Below are positions 11,613 to 22,056 of a stretch of 64,000 nucleotides of DNA, in pieces. The stretch spans positions 38,598,277 through 38,662,276 of the forward strand of contig CM032124.1 in the NCBI GenBank assembly GCA_018894105.1. The letters are read 5' to 3'. This DNA is from Jacaranda mimosifolia (taxonomy: Eukaryota > Streptophyta > Magnoliopsida > Lamiales > Bignoniaceae). Numbering within the stretch: position 1 is the stretch's first letter; each line of letters begins with the position of its first letter. The translations under genes were made by a program, and so were the position numbers. The notes below the pieces were generated by a model that saw only the letters and a list, made by a program, of their open reading frames with translations, made no database searches and had not been told where the DNA came from.

Positions 11613-13007
11613 TTACAAAATCAAGCCATTTGCAATGGCTCGATTGGTATCAAGATGGGTAGTCTCATAAACTGGCAATTCTTCTCTATACCTCTCCATT
11701 CCAATGGATGAAAGATTATCCAACTCGAACAAATCTGAACTTGAGTAACTCGCTGCATCGTCGTCGTCGTCTTCCTCCTCTGGATCGAAGTCATGATCGA
11801 ACGCTTGATTTTTGACGTGGGATTTTCTCGAATGATCGAATGAAAATTCAAATTCACACTCCATTTGATTTTTCCTCTGGTAATTCCTTAGCAGGTCTCT
11901 GGCGACCTCCTCCACTCGACGATTTTTCTCCATTACATGGACCATGAGCTCTTCATTGATGACACTTCTGATGCTGTTAATGTTGTTGTTGTTGTTGTTC
12001 TTGGCGAGCTCGAAATTTGACGTTTGTTTTTTGTTGTAGCTGTTGTTGTTGTAGTTATTGTTTTCTCTGTGTAGCGATTTGTGTCCGCATGGCTGGCAAT
12101 CTTCATTGACGATGACGCTCACCGGAGAAAACCTGACTGATCTTTTTGCGCCGTTGGAAGATTTTCCTCTAGACGTCGGCGTTTTGCTGAGGCATGATCT
12201 GGAGAACGAGGAAGCCGACGAACACGTCGAGGCGTTTGCAGATTTTAGCGAGGGAGAATCGTTGGCATTAGTGACAATTTTAGGTTTCTTCAGATTTCCG
12301 CCGGTGAAAAGAGAGTTCAAAAAGCCGGCCAGCTTGCCGCCGGGGGAAATTGGCTGCTTTACTTTCTTCAAATCGCCGTAGATTTTCAGTGCTCGCGATT
12401 TCGTCTTTAAGAATCCGCCTTCATGCTTCGGCTTCCGCTCCAATTCGTCGCCGAAACCACGCCTATCGCGGCGGTTAAACTCGAAATCGCGATTATCTTT
12501 TCCGAATTTCTCCTTTTCGAACCCCGAACCTCCCGTCCGAACCGGCTTCGGCCGCTGCACCGAAAACGACTCAGGTTCGGATGAGGAGAAGAAACCGCCG
12601 CCACAGCTCGAATCAGAGGAGCTCGAGCTGGAATTTTCCCGATCTTTTCGCGGTTTTTTCGTCTGTAAATCAGCAACCGATTTTCTCCGAACAACCACCT
12701 TTTCACTCACCTTCTTCTCCATCCATTTCTCGATCATGCAAGCGCGCTGGAAATTCGCCATCTCTTCCTCACTTTTAAACACACCGCGCACGTTAGCACC
12801 AGCGACATCCACAGAACTGTAATTCTGCTTCTTCCTCATGGCCTCCCTGTAAATCACCACTTCCTCCTCTCCCTGATCAATGGAGCGGTAAATTGCATCA
12901 AGCAGAGTGGAAGAAAACGAGGGATGATTCGAGGAGCCAAAATGTGAAGTCTGGGAATACTGCTGCGAGATCCCGCTCTCCCTTCTGTAACCACACCTGT
13001 CCACCAT
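11613..13007 (-). CDS. BIG GRAIN 1-like protein
   Basis: Single-exon gene encoding 464 residues, ATG at 13005-13007. BIG GRAIN 1 proteins are plant-specific plasma-membrane-associated regulators tied to auxin transport and organ or grain size. The family signature near the N-terminus is present (HPSFSSTLLDAIYRSID, residues 28-44), followed by the conserved EEEMANFQRACMIEKWM block (about 80-96). A Ser-rich stretch (about 124-145), a basic KIYGDLKKVKQPISPGGKLA segment (about 209-228), a conserved RSVRFSPVSVI block and an acidic C-terminal tail (EEEDDDDD) follow. Length suits the dicot BG1-like group. There are no membrane segments or introns. Its coding region is clearly GC-richer than the flanks. 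The next gene on this strand is the GIP1-like gene, 9 kb away. Family call firm; which BG1-like paralogue is not resolved. Confidence 0.9.
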   Translation of the reverse strand: MVDRCGYRRESGISQQYSQTSHFGSSNHPSFSSTLLDAIYRSIDQGEEEVVIYREAMRKKQNYSSVDVAGANVRGVFKSEEEMANFQRACMIEKWMEKKVSEKVVVRRKSVADLQTKKPRKDRENSSSSSSDSSCGGGFFSSSEPESFSVQRPKPVRTGGSGFEKEKFGKDNRDFEFNRRDRRGFGDELERKPKHEGGFLKTKSRALKIYGDLKKVKQPISPGGKLAGFLNSLFTGGNLKKPKIVTNANDSPSLKSANASTCSSASSFSRSCLSKTPTSRGKSSNGAKRSVRFSPVSVIVNEDCQPCGHKSLHRENNNYNNNSYNKKQTSNFELAKNNNNNNINSIRSVINEELMVHVMEKNRRVEEVARDLLRNYQRKNQMECEFEFSFDHSRKSHVKNQAFDHDFDPEEEDDDDDAASYSSSDLFELDNLSSIGMERYREELPVYETTHLDTNRAIANGLIL

Positions 13008-13071
13008 GGTTTTTATTTACTTATAGCCAAAGAAAACAGAGGAGAAAAAGGAAAAAATTGGCAAGAAAACT

Positions 13072-13146
13072 TTATTGTCTGCTTGGGAAGAGCCAAAAGC
13101 TGCAAAGAGTGAGAAAGAGAGTTTCAATGGAGGCAAACAAAATCAT
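13072..13146 (-). promoter_or_regulatory. Upstream ORF (24 codons) in the BG1-like leader
   Basis: On the minus strand an ATG at 13144-13146 opens a 24-codon frame (MILFASIETLFLTLCSFWLF, then PSRQ) that stops at 13072-13074, 64 nt before the main start. If the transcript begins near the TATA box at 13418, this uORF lies in the leader and could dampen translation. Conservation of the peptide is unknown. Confidence 0.45.
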
Positions 13147-13363
13147 GTGAATAGGGACAATTAACACACACACACACAACACACAGTGGCACATATATTC
13201 TCAGCAGAAACAGTCACTTTCTGTGCTCACTGTTTCTCTTGCCATGAGTGGAATGGGAGCATTGGAGACAAGGGTACTCATTTGATGTGGGAGGGATTTG
13301 ATGATGGCAGAGGGGAGGGGTGGAGGGGAGTGGCAGGGTGTAATCAAAGCCTGAAAGCACGCC

Positions 13364-13423
13364 TATGCGAGAGAGAGAGAGAGAGGAGATTGGGGTTCTC
13401 TCTCTTGTGGTGGTGCTTTATAT
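13364..13423 (-). promoter_or_regulatory. Core promoter of the BG1-like gene: TATA box plus GA/CT repeat
   Basis: On the minus strand TATAAAG at 13418-13423 is a good TATA box, about 410 nt upstream of the ATG. Just downstream, at 13370-13385, is a pure GA/CT dinucleotide run of the kind bound by plant BPC (GAGA-binding) factors. A start site near 13390 is inferred. Confidence 0.6.
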
Positions 13424-13513
13424 TGGAGTAGGTCGCGGGGTTCGAGGGAAAAATTCCATATAATTTTGGCCATAACTGTATTTAATTATGCCTATCAATA
13501 CGCAATTTGAATT

Positions 13514-13880
13514 CTCTATTTTATTTTATATTTTATCTTCTATTTTAATGTGATCTATATATATTAAGTATATTTAATTTTTAATTAATTATTTTTATAA
13601 AAAAATATTTAATACATGTGTCATATATTTATATAATGGAATAGAAAATGAAACATAAATTGAAATACATAACCTAAATCGATCACTACGCATTGTGAAT
13701 TTTCACTTAAGATCCTCTATTTTATTTTTTATTTTATCTTTTATTTAAATTTATTATATTTTTGCTAAGTGTATATAAATTTCAATCAACTATTTCTAAA
13801 AGAAAATATTTAATAGACGTATTATATATTTATAAAGTGAAATAGGAGATACAATAAAAAATAGAATAAAAGATTTAAAC
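13514..13880. repeat. Two-copy tandem duplication (period about 201 bp) of a dispersed repeat
   Basis: Copies start CTCTATTTTATTTT at 13514 and 13715 and end with AAACATAAATTGAAAT- and AATAAAAGATTTAAAC-like tails. The core (TTAATTATTTTTATAAAAAA, then AATACATGTGTCATATAT) also occurs at 1888-2008, so this is a dispersed family. Each copy has weak dyad symmetry (TTTTATCTTCTATTT against AGAAAATGAAACATAAA), suggesting a decayed MITE. Confidence 0.7.
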
Positions 13881-16800
13881 TAGTGAATTTTTATTATGCA
13901 ATATGTTTGGATGTTGATTTGATATGCTTTTGTGTAATATAGACACAAATAATTCACTTCACTTGTAATTAGATACACACACATATATATAAAGGATCAA
14001 TTATTATTAATCTATTGGATCAATGAGCAGCTCATTCTAAAAATTCGTATTTTTAACTATAAAATTAAACAAGCCAAAACTTCATAACTAATTTATTGCG
14101 CTTTGAACGTAAATGGTTAATAATATTTGTTGCATGTAGTTTAAAAAATTATAATCACTACGTGTGAGAATTTTGAAGTTATAGTTACAAAATTAATTTT
14201 ACAGTAATTTTTTTATAATAAATTTTTAACCTTTTTGATACTATGTTAAGTAAATTTTATTTTTGATTCAAATTATAATATTATTTTTTATATTTTGTAA
14301 AAATTCAATCTCGTCTTTTAATATTATAATTCTTGAAGTCGTTGAGTGGAAGATTGGAGTCGATATAGGTAAGCTATTTTCAAGTGATTGATTCAGGATG
14401 AAGAAGGTGGCAAATTGAATATTAAAATTCAATAGATTGACAATAATTTTAAAACTACTTCTAGATTTTAAATTTTATTGGAAAAATAAAAATAAAGTGA
14501 AATATTTTCAAAAAGTAGAACACATAATTACATTATTTAAAGTAGTAAATTGATTCGAATATTATATAAATTTTTAGTTGAAGAAACCATGCAGAAGGAT
14601 CTCGTCAGCTGGCTAACACTTCTGTTTTTGGCCATGATAGCTGTCACTTATGGGAAAACATTAAATAAATCAAAATCAATTATTAATAATTATACAAGTA
14701 AATGGATATATATAATTATTTAGTTGGTTAATAAAGACAAAGCAAAGAAAATTAAATTATTTCCCAAAAATATAAACAATAAAATAATGGTCAATTCATA
14801 TTTTTGTTGCTATTATTAGTTACTCTATATGACTATAAATTGATCAAGTTTGGGTTAAACATTTCTTAAAGTCCTTGGTATGTTCCTATTATCTATAAAG
14901 TTCAAAAAAACATTTTTGAAAAAGAAAGAAAAATAAGTTTTCTGACAGCGATTGTCGAATTGGGTAATAAATTCTTCACCATTTCTCTTTTACATTATTC
15001 AAATTTTGAAATTTTTTTTTTTTTTTTGTCACTTCATTTTCAAGCTCACGAGATTATTAATTCTTTTTCACAAATTCAATATGTACCGAATTTTTTTGAA
15101 TTTTCTTGAGGAAGTCAATCTACTAAAGCTTCTTCATTATTTCTTTAGCTAAAGATACAAATTTCTTGTTTGGATTTTCTTGTTTGAAAAATCGTTTTTT
15201 TTATTTTTGGTAGAGGGATCGTCCTCAATTTGCACTGAGTATCCCCCGCGGCCTCAAATCCACCTCGATCTAGAGTTAGGATTGATGCAATCGAAGTTAC
15301 TTTGTCCCCCACAAATGCCTCCGCTAGGGTCATAGACCTGCGCAACTGAGCTTGGCAATTGTTCGAAAAACTTATCCCCGAGGCTCTCTAAGATAGATTT
15401 GATTTTTTTTAATTTTTGATTCATTTTTCTATTAAGAAAATAAATTATAATTAAGTCGAATTCCATGAAAAATACAAATATTTGTCTAAATCCATATAAA
15501 CCTTATTAGCAGTGGACTTTGAATTTTGATATAAAGTTGAATGTGATACTAAAATGATTAATATCCTAATGATAACTCTTTACCTTTTTCTCTTAAAAGA
15601 GAGATTACATAGAGAAACACGCTTTTGATTATGCTCCAAATTGATTCCAAACAAATATTTCCCATTCGAAATTGTGAACTAATGCGCACGCACGTGCACA
15701 CGAGTGTAAAAAAGTCGTAACAATAGCACTTTTAGAGTTAACAGTCCCAATTAAGAATTGATTTGATGGTAACTAATCATATATACATATAATTATGCTG
15801 CGCATTAACGCATTTGGGAAGAACTAATTAAGTTTACGACAAGACTTGAAAGATCAATAGTTGATTTATCCAAAGTATCTCCACATATAAATCTTAATTA
15901 GGGATGCAAATAAGTCAAATCGATACATGGTCCAAATTCGAGCTGTTTCAAATTCGAGTCAAGCTGAATCAAAATCAATTTGTATTTTGAGTGGATCTCG
16001 AGTTGTTTGTATCTAGCCTCGACCTCGAGGCTCGCAAAATCGATACATATTTAAATATTATTTTTATATTATTAATAAGCATATATTATATTACTTTTAT
16101 TTTTTTCAGAGCTCGAGATTGAGCTCCGATTATTTATAGGTTATTTGATAATTTGAGTTTAAGAGACCTGTATTGAAAGAACTCGAATTTTCATCGAGTT
16201 GAGCTCGAGTTCAAAATTTTTCCCAAACTCAATTTGCTCTTAAAAAAAGAAAGGCCTTTATGACACCCCAAAAAAAAAAAAAAATCATAATATCTATACT
16301 ATCATAACACTTATATTATTGGGATGCTACCTAATTGTGTCATTACAAAAATCGTGACAAAACCCCTCATCGCACTTAAGTGTGCCATTATATCATTATA
16401 AGTGTCATAATATTTTCTTTCTTTCTTTTTTTTTTTTTTGTGGGGTTGGGGGTGTAGTGTGGATGTTTGATTATCTATAAGTATCATAACAATTGTTGAA
16501 CAATAATTTAAATAAAATTTCGCTTCTCTATATTTGAATATAGTAACAAATTATTATAAGTGTCATAACATATATGTAATAATAACTATTTTTGTTGTAG
16601 TAAAAAATTGAGCATTCAATATCGATAAGTGATTAAATTCAGTAACGCCTTCTATAAAATTATTTATTTCATAAATACAATAATACAAAAATAATACAAT
16701 TGTTTCAAGTATCAATTTAAGTTAAAGCGCATCTTCTTCCAAAGAGAGGAGGATATAACATAAGCAATATAATAATTAATTTAAGGACGGTGGGAATTAA

Positions 16801-17313
16801 ACTAAATTTCTTAGTAATTAAAACTTTGATTTTATTAAAGTAACATTAAACATAATAAAAAATGACTTATACATTTAAACTTTCTTCTTTTTTTTTTTTT
16901 TTTTTAATTTTCTGTGTGTGCAAGTGTGTGCTTGAGTGTGTGGGGGGGGTGTGCACGAGGGAGAAGTGGGAGAAATAGATTAATTAACTGTGGAGTGATT
17001 ATATAGAGTATGATTGCACTCGTGGGCTCTCATCAATCACCTTTATTTTATTTGAGGGGTTCGATGCGATGCAAAGTTGGAAGGTATTCTACGGAAAGAA
17101 TTTAATCAAGATAATGAGATATGATTTGATTGAATACAAGAATGAAAATTTAAAGTTAAGGGCATGAAGAAAAAAAGTGAAAAGTGACAAGATTATGCCA
17201 AATATTAACAAATCTAAGCTATGTGGAGGATATGGTAGAAAAATTAAATGTGATGGTGACCTAAGTGAGGAAAAGAAACATTCTTTTAATGAAGAAAAAA
17301 AGAAGACGATGTA

Positions 17314-17606
17314 CTAGAGCATCATTAGGGATTACATGATAAATTTAATTAATTTACAAAGCAATTCGATACTAAAAAAAGCTTCTTTTTTTTTAATCTT
17401 ATTGATATTTTCTACAGTCACTCAAGATGAGATAATAATATAATCTATGACAAAAAAAGAAAAGGGCTAGGACGTCATTAAGGATACGGAGGATAAATTT
17501 AAGTGATTTATACAGCAGTTTTATGCTCGAAAAACTTATATTCTTTGAATTTTTTAAGATTTGCTGTCATTCGAGATGATTTAATAATATAATTTATGGA
17601 GGGAAA
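17314..17606. repeat. Two-copy diverged tandem duplication, period 152 bp
   Basis: CTAGAGCATCATTAGGGAT at 17314 matches CTAGGACGTCATTAAGGAT at 17466. Both then continue with a GATAAATTTAA, an AAGCTTCTT/AACTTATATTCTT block, and TCACTCAAGATGAGATAATA against TCATTCGAGATGATTTAATA. Confidence 0.7.
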
Positions 17607-17835
17607 AATAAGTTGAAAGCAACTATTGAAGTAGTTGTCGGTCATGTGAAGAATGCCCCAATTTTGTTTTGCATCGATGAATTGGTCATATGGTATTAAG
17701 CACGAGGAATAAAAATCTCAAGTTGCTATATACATGCATATATCTACATCACACAATATTCCCAAGCATGAGAAAATCAATTGTGGGAAGACTAATTTTA
17801 GATTCCTTTCATATCATGGGAGCAACGGCCACTAG

Positions 17836-18020
17836 GGATTCCATTTAGATCAATACAATTTGAACTAATTGAGGATCTATGCATACATCATACTACATAA
17901 ACATATGTGTTAGAGTTGGCTTTTTTTTTTTTTTTTGAGATTCCATTCATATCAACACAAAAAACTAGTTGAGGACCTACACAAATATCGAACTACATAT
18001 GTACATGTTTGAGAGAAAAA
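17836..18020. repeat. Two-copy diverged tandem duplication, period about 103 bp
   Basis: GGATTCCATTTAGATCAATA near 17837 and AGATTCCATTCATATCAACA near 17939 head two blocks sharing CTAATTGAGGATCTA/CTAGTTGAGGACCTA, ACTACATAAACATATGTGT/ACTACATATGTACATGTTT. A T17 run lies between them. Confidence 0.6.
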
Positions 18021-20249
18021 TTTATGATGCACTAAGTAGAAAAGAAAGCACATAATAAGAGATGCATAGAGCTTTTTTTCACTTTTCGCTTGATCTTTCG
18101 GTCGCATGCTGTTTTGAAAATGAATCATTGTTCTTTTTCTTATAAGTACTGCCCACCCTAAAAACGGAATAGTTAATAAATTCCACTTATTGAATAGGGT
18201 TTTATGAACGATCCATGAACTGGGATGCTAAAGGCACCCACCCTGTGAGTGGCCTCATGGTTCTTACGAGGGAGCCTCTAGTCCGAATTCAATTAGGGGT
18301 ACAGTAGGGAAGAGTGTCATTCCTAGTTGGTTGCTAATACAACCTGCCTATCATAACATTTGGAGTGAAGATGATGAGGTCAGTCCATGAATTAATCGAA
18401 TTTAATGCCGAAACAATGAACTTATTTGAAGTGGCTCATTTCATACCAAACAAGTCCACATATATATGACAGGGATTAATTTTACCTTCGCATTCTCAAT
18501 TTTTTTAGAAAACTTTAAAGAATCCACGAAAATATATATATATATATATATCATCGATCGACATAATGAATATTGTTTAATACCTACAATGTACAAATTG
18601 TGTTGGATCATTCCAAAAGTAAAGAAAATTGAATGAGCCCTGTCATACAATGCGTGGAGGGTGGAGTTGGACAAGATGTGTATTTGACATGACAATGGCA
18701 TAAGAATTGAGAAAGAAGAAAAAGTTCTTCCATCTTCTCAATATGCCTATTGTCCCACTAGCATTTTCCACTGTCACAAAAATATGCCTTAGTGGAATTA
18801 CACTGTAGCCTCCACCATGTAACTATGGTTGACATGTTTGATGACAAAATAGGCTAAACCACTATGGCATTTGGGCAACCCAAATGCCCTTTGCTCTTCT
18901 TTGGGCACAAATGTTGTTGTTTGGCAACATTTCATTTCATTTTGTTCATCTAATGTGATGTTTATTTCAGCTTTCTATTTGATATGGAGATGATGGGGGA
19001 AATAAGGTAAAGATTAGTCGCAACTCCTGGGATGGCTATGTGTTTGCGGACATGTTTTAATCCGTATTTCGTCATATATTCTATTTTATAGATATACATT
19101 AAGACATGTTTACTTTGTTAGATGGAATCAGAAATGATTGATCAAATATAGGATGAAATGAATGATGAGATTAATGATCAAACAAATATCATGTATGCTG
19201 CATGAGATTATTCAGATGATAAATTAGTTAATAATAGTCATCTCATGTGTACTTTGATGAACTATAGTATCTATAATATGTATTTTACCAATATACCATT
19301 CGTTCTGAAAACTCAAAAATATACTGTTGTGAGTATAAAGTACTACAATACAAGTAATCAATTTTTTGCATTTTCCAATCAAATTAATAATATAAATAAA
19401 ACAAAATGTCTAGTTTACTCAAATAAATGCCGTTTGTCCACGCACTTAAATAGTTTGCTCTTAACTCCACAACAAAATTAATTTTATTTTCATTATATAA
19501 TATTTTTTCTTGGAGCTATAGGGATAATTTGGACATGTTTTACCTTTATTCATACATACTAAATGAGATTGGATGAGAACACTCTTCCTAAGTGGTATAT
19601 CCCAACCTCAAAATGAGTAGCTTTCATATCATTGTAAACCAACATTAAAAATGTAGTACGATTTATCGTAAACATTAAAAGAAAAAATATTAACATACCA
19701 TAAACACAAAATATACTTTGAGCAATTCGATATAGTAAAAAAAGAAAGATAAAATTGTATTTGCATATGTACATGTAAACAGTTGGAACTAATCAGCATC
19801 ATATTAGTTCTACTTTTAAATTTAAATGATCTCGAAATTATTTAAGAATATTCACCTAAAATAGCAGCAGCAACACTATAAGCTATTAATCTTAATGTAA
19901 AGAAGATATGCGTACGAAATTGTGTGTGTCGAAAAGTGGGCCAAAAATACAGAGGACAGCACCAATAATTAACAGATTAATAACGTCGTACATACTAAAA
20001 AGTCTTATGAATCGCAGGTGTGGGCTGGACCAAATGCAGTTTCCACGTGAACGCCTGCCATTCCCTCCCCCACACTGCTCGCCACGAGTCGAGCAGAGTT
20101 GAGCTCGAGCTTATTAAATATACGCGGGATTTGAATTGACGGATAATATTTTCTTTTTTCTTTTTTATTTTTTAAGTTAAAAGACTGTTACCTACCCTGG
20201 ATTGAGAAGCGAAAAAGACACGAGAAGATAGAATTGATTTTGCTACTTA

Positions 20250-20612
20250 GGGATTATTTGGATTTATTTTTTAAAGGCATTTTTATTTTTTGGTGAAAAA
20301 ATAGTAAAAAATTAATTATAAATGTATTTTTAAAATTGAAATGTTATTTGAAATTTTTGTTTAAAATGTAATGATTATGTAGGGTTAAAAATAAATTATA
20401 TTTGAAAAATATAGTATTTTTATATTAAAAATCATGCAAATATAAATAGAAGAAAATAAAAAATAAAAATGAACAGAGAGCGTAATAATGTGTTTGAAAA
20501 AATGTGCTGAAAATGAAAATATTTATAAAAATAGAAGAAAAATTGATAATTTTTTATTTTCATTTTCAGTAGAAAATGAAAAGAGGTTTTGAAAGCAAAA
20601 CCAAATGGGCAC
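20250..20612. mobile_element. MITE-like element with TTTGG ends
   Basis: A non-coding block starting GGGATTATTTGG whose right end on the minus strand is GTGCCCATTTGG. It is bounded by TTA on each side (20247-20249 and 20613-20615), inside a longer shared 7-bp word ACTTAGG (20245-20251 and 20611-20617). The interior has complementary A- and T-rich halves (TTTTATTTTTTGGTGAAAAA against TTTTCAGTAGAAAATGAAAA). This fits a Tourist-like MITE, or a hAT MITE if the longer repeat is the true duplication. Confidence 0.5.
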
Positions 20613-22056
20613 TTAGGAGCTAAGAAATGAATCAGCCATTTAAAGTGCTGTAATTTAAGATAGTAACAAGTTGTGCAAAATGGGCTGCTCTGATGTGTTG
20701 ACTACAAAGTGAAAACAAAAAAAAAAAAAAAAGGGACGATTTCAATTAAAAGTTCATACCAGGTATATTAAATATTTTCTCATAATGGATGCATGTCAAT
20801 ATATAAAATATTTTTTTTAAAAAATATTTGATTGTAAATCACATGCACTCAACATGTATCTAGATGAGATAGAACCGACACCAATTGAAATAGAAGATTC
20901 ATCACAACATCCAAGAATCAGCATAGAGCCTTCGTTATCCTATAAAATTAGTAAATTACCAATGGGTCCATCACAACAATCCACACACACACACACACAC
21001 ACAGTGATTGCTTTAGTTCGAGTTAAAGAAAGATGTGGGGATAGAAAGGACATGGGAATCCTGTACAATCACCCAAAAAAAGAGATGGTGTTTTGGCAAT
21101 CCCAAGAAGAAACACACAACACCAACTGCATGCATCTTAAAGTGGTGTGTATCAGAGAATGATGGATCCAAATTAATACAACAATCTAAAGGAGTCTTTA
21201 GCTTTTCTTTCTTTTCCCCCTCTGGCAAAAGGGACACCAGATAATTCCCTTGTTCACACCACAACATGGGCTTTTTAATAGAAGGAACAAACAAAGAGAT
21301 GATCAATGAAAGTCACAATAAAAAGAGTCCAAATTTGAAAACGAATCAAACCTGGTGGGAATGATCCGAGGCTCAACCCTTTTGCAGGTTTTCTTTTTCT
21401 AAAGCTAGCAAAAGCTATGTTTACCTTTGCTATTCCCAACTTATCATTCCCATCCGGCCTGTACTCCTTTGCTTTTCCTTTGCAATGTGCTCTTTTTCAG
21501 ATCTGTCTAAGTCTTTCTTTAGTAATATCCATGTTGAAACGAAGAGTAAATATCATTTACAAGGCAGATCGCGATAGACTTTGTATCCCGTTAACATAAG
21601 TATCTTGAGATACTTAAATAATGCTAGAAACTTCAGAACATTTACTAGCTACTATGACATATGAGATCGATCCGAAATTCCAGAACTCCTCGATTCGGAC
21701 AGTGAAGAGATAGGGTATAAGAAACAGTTAAGATTTCTCGCAGAACAGAATCCGATACAAGGAACTTTAGACCAGCTCAATTAGGAGAATTTCAGTGATA
21801 TATATCAATTTTTGTTATTGTGATACGCTGATACCTTTGGGGGAAATGAACAGTGTCCCCAAGTACTAAGAGGTCTAGAGTTCCTTGCCGAGGAGTCTGT
21901 TCTTGAGATCATTAGATCGAAAGGCTACACAAGATTGCAACACAACTTAATGCATTGATTGAACTGATAGCATTCTTCACATTTGAAAACGACAAAATTT
22001 AAAATACCTATAGCTAATGTCCATCTCTGGAAGCTAGAGGCTCCAATGAACTCTAT
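20613..22056. other. Gene-free stretch and 3' flank of the GIP1-like gene
   Basis: Contains a (CA)n microsatellite at 20982-21003. The right half (from about 21400) is of mixed composition and probably includes the 3' UTR of the minus-strand GIP1-like gene. No separate gene supported. Confidence 0.45.
20982..21003. repeat. (CA)n microsatellite
   Basis: About eleven uninterrupted CA units. Confidence 0.9.

Larger units (their letters stand above)
13441..20249. other. Gene-free repeat-rich intergenic stretch
   Basis: About 6.8 kb with no supportable gene. It holds the duplicated repeat at 13514-13880; a GC-richer unexplained patch at about 15190-15400; a CACTA-like right end near 16590-16612 (minus strand CTACAACAAAAATAG); tandem duplications at 17314-17606 and 17836-18020; and an unusual GC-balanced segment at about 18150-18420 that may be a retroelement remnant. 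The rest is AT-rich and featureless. Confidence 0.5.

Noticed and set aside
12058..12381. 107-codon open frame on the plus strand
   Set aside because: Antisense shadow of the GC-rich BG1-like coding region; no family resemblance.
16260..16612. Possible second CACTA element
   Set aside because: Only a right-hand end (minus strand CTACAACAAAAATAG) is convincing; no CACTA left end or target duplication found.
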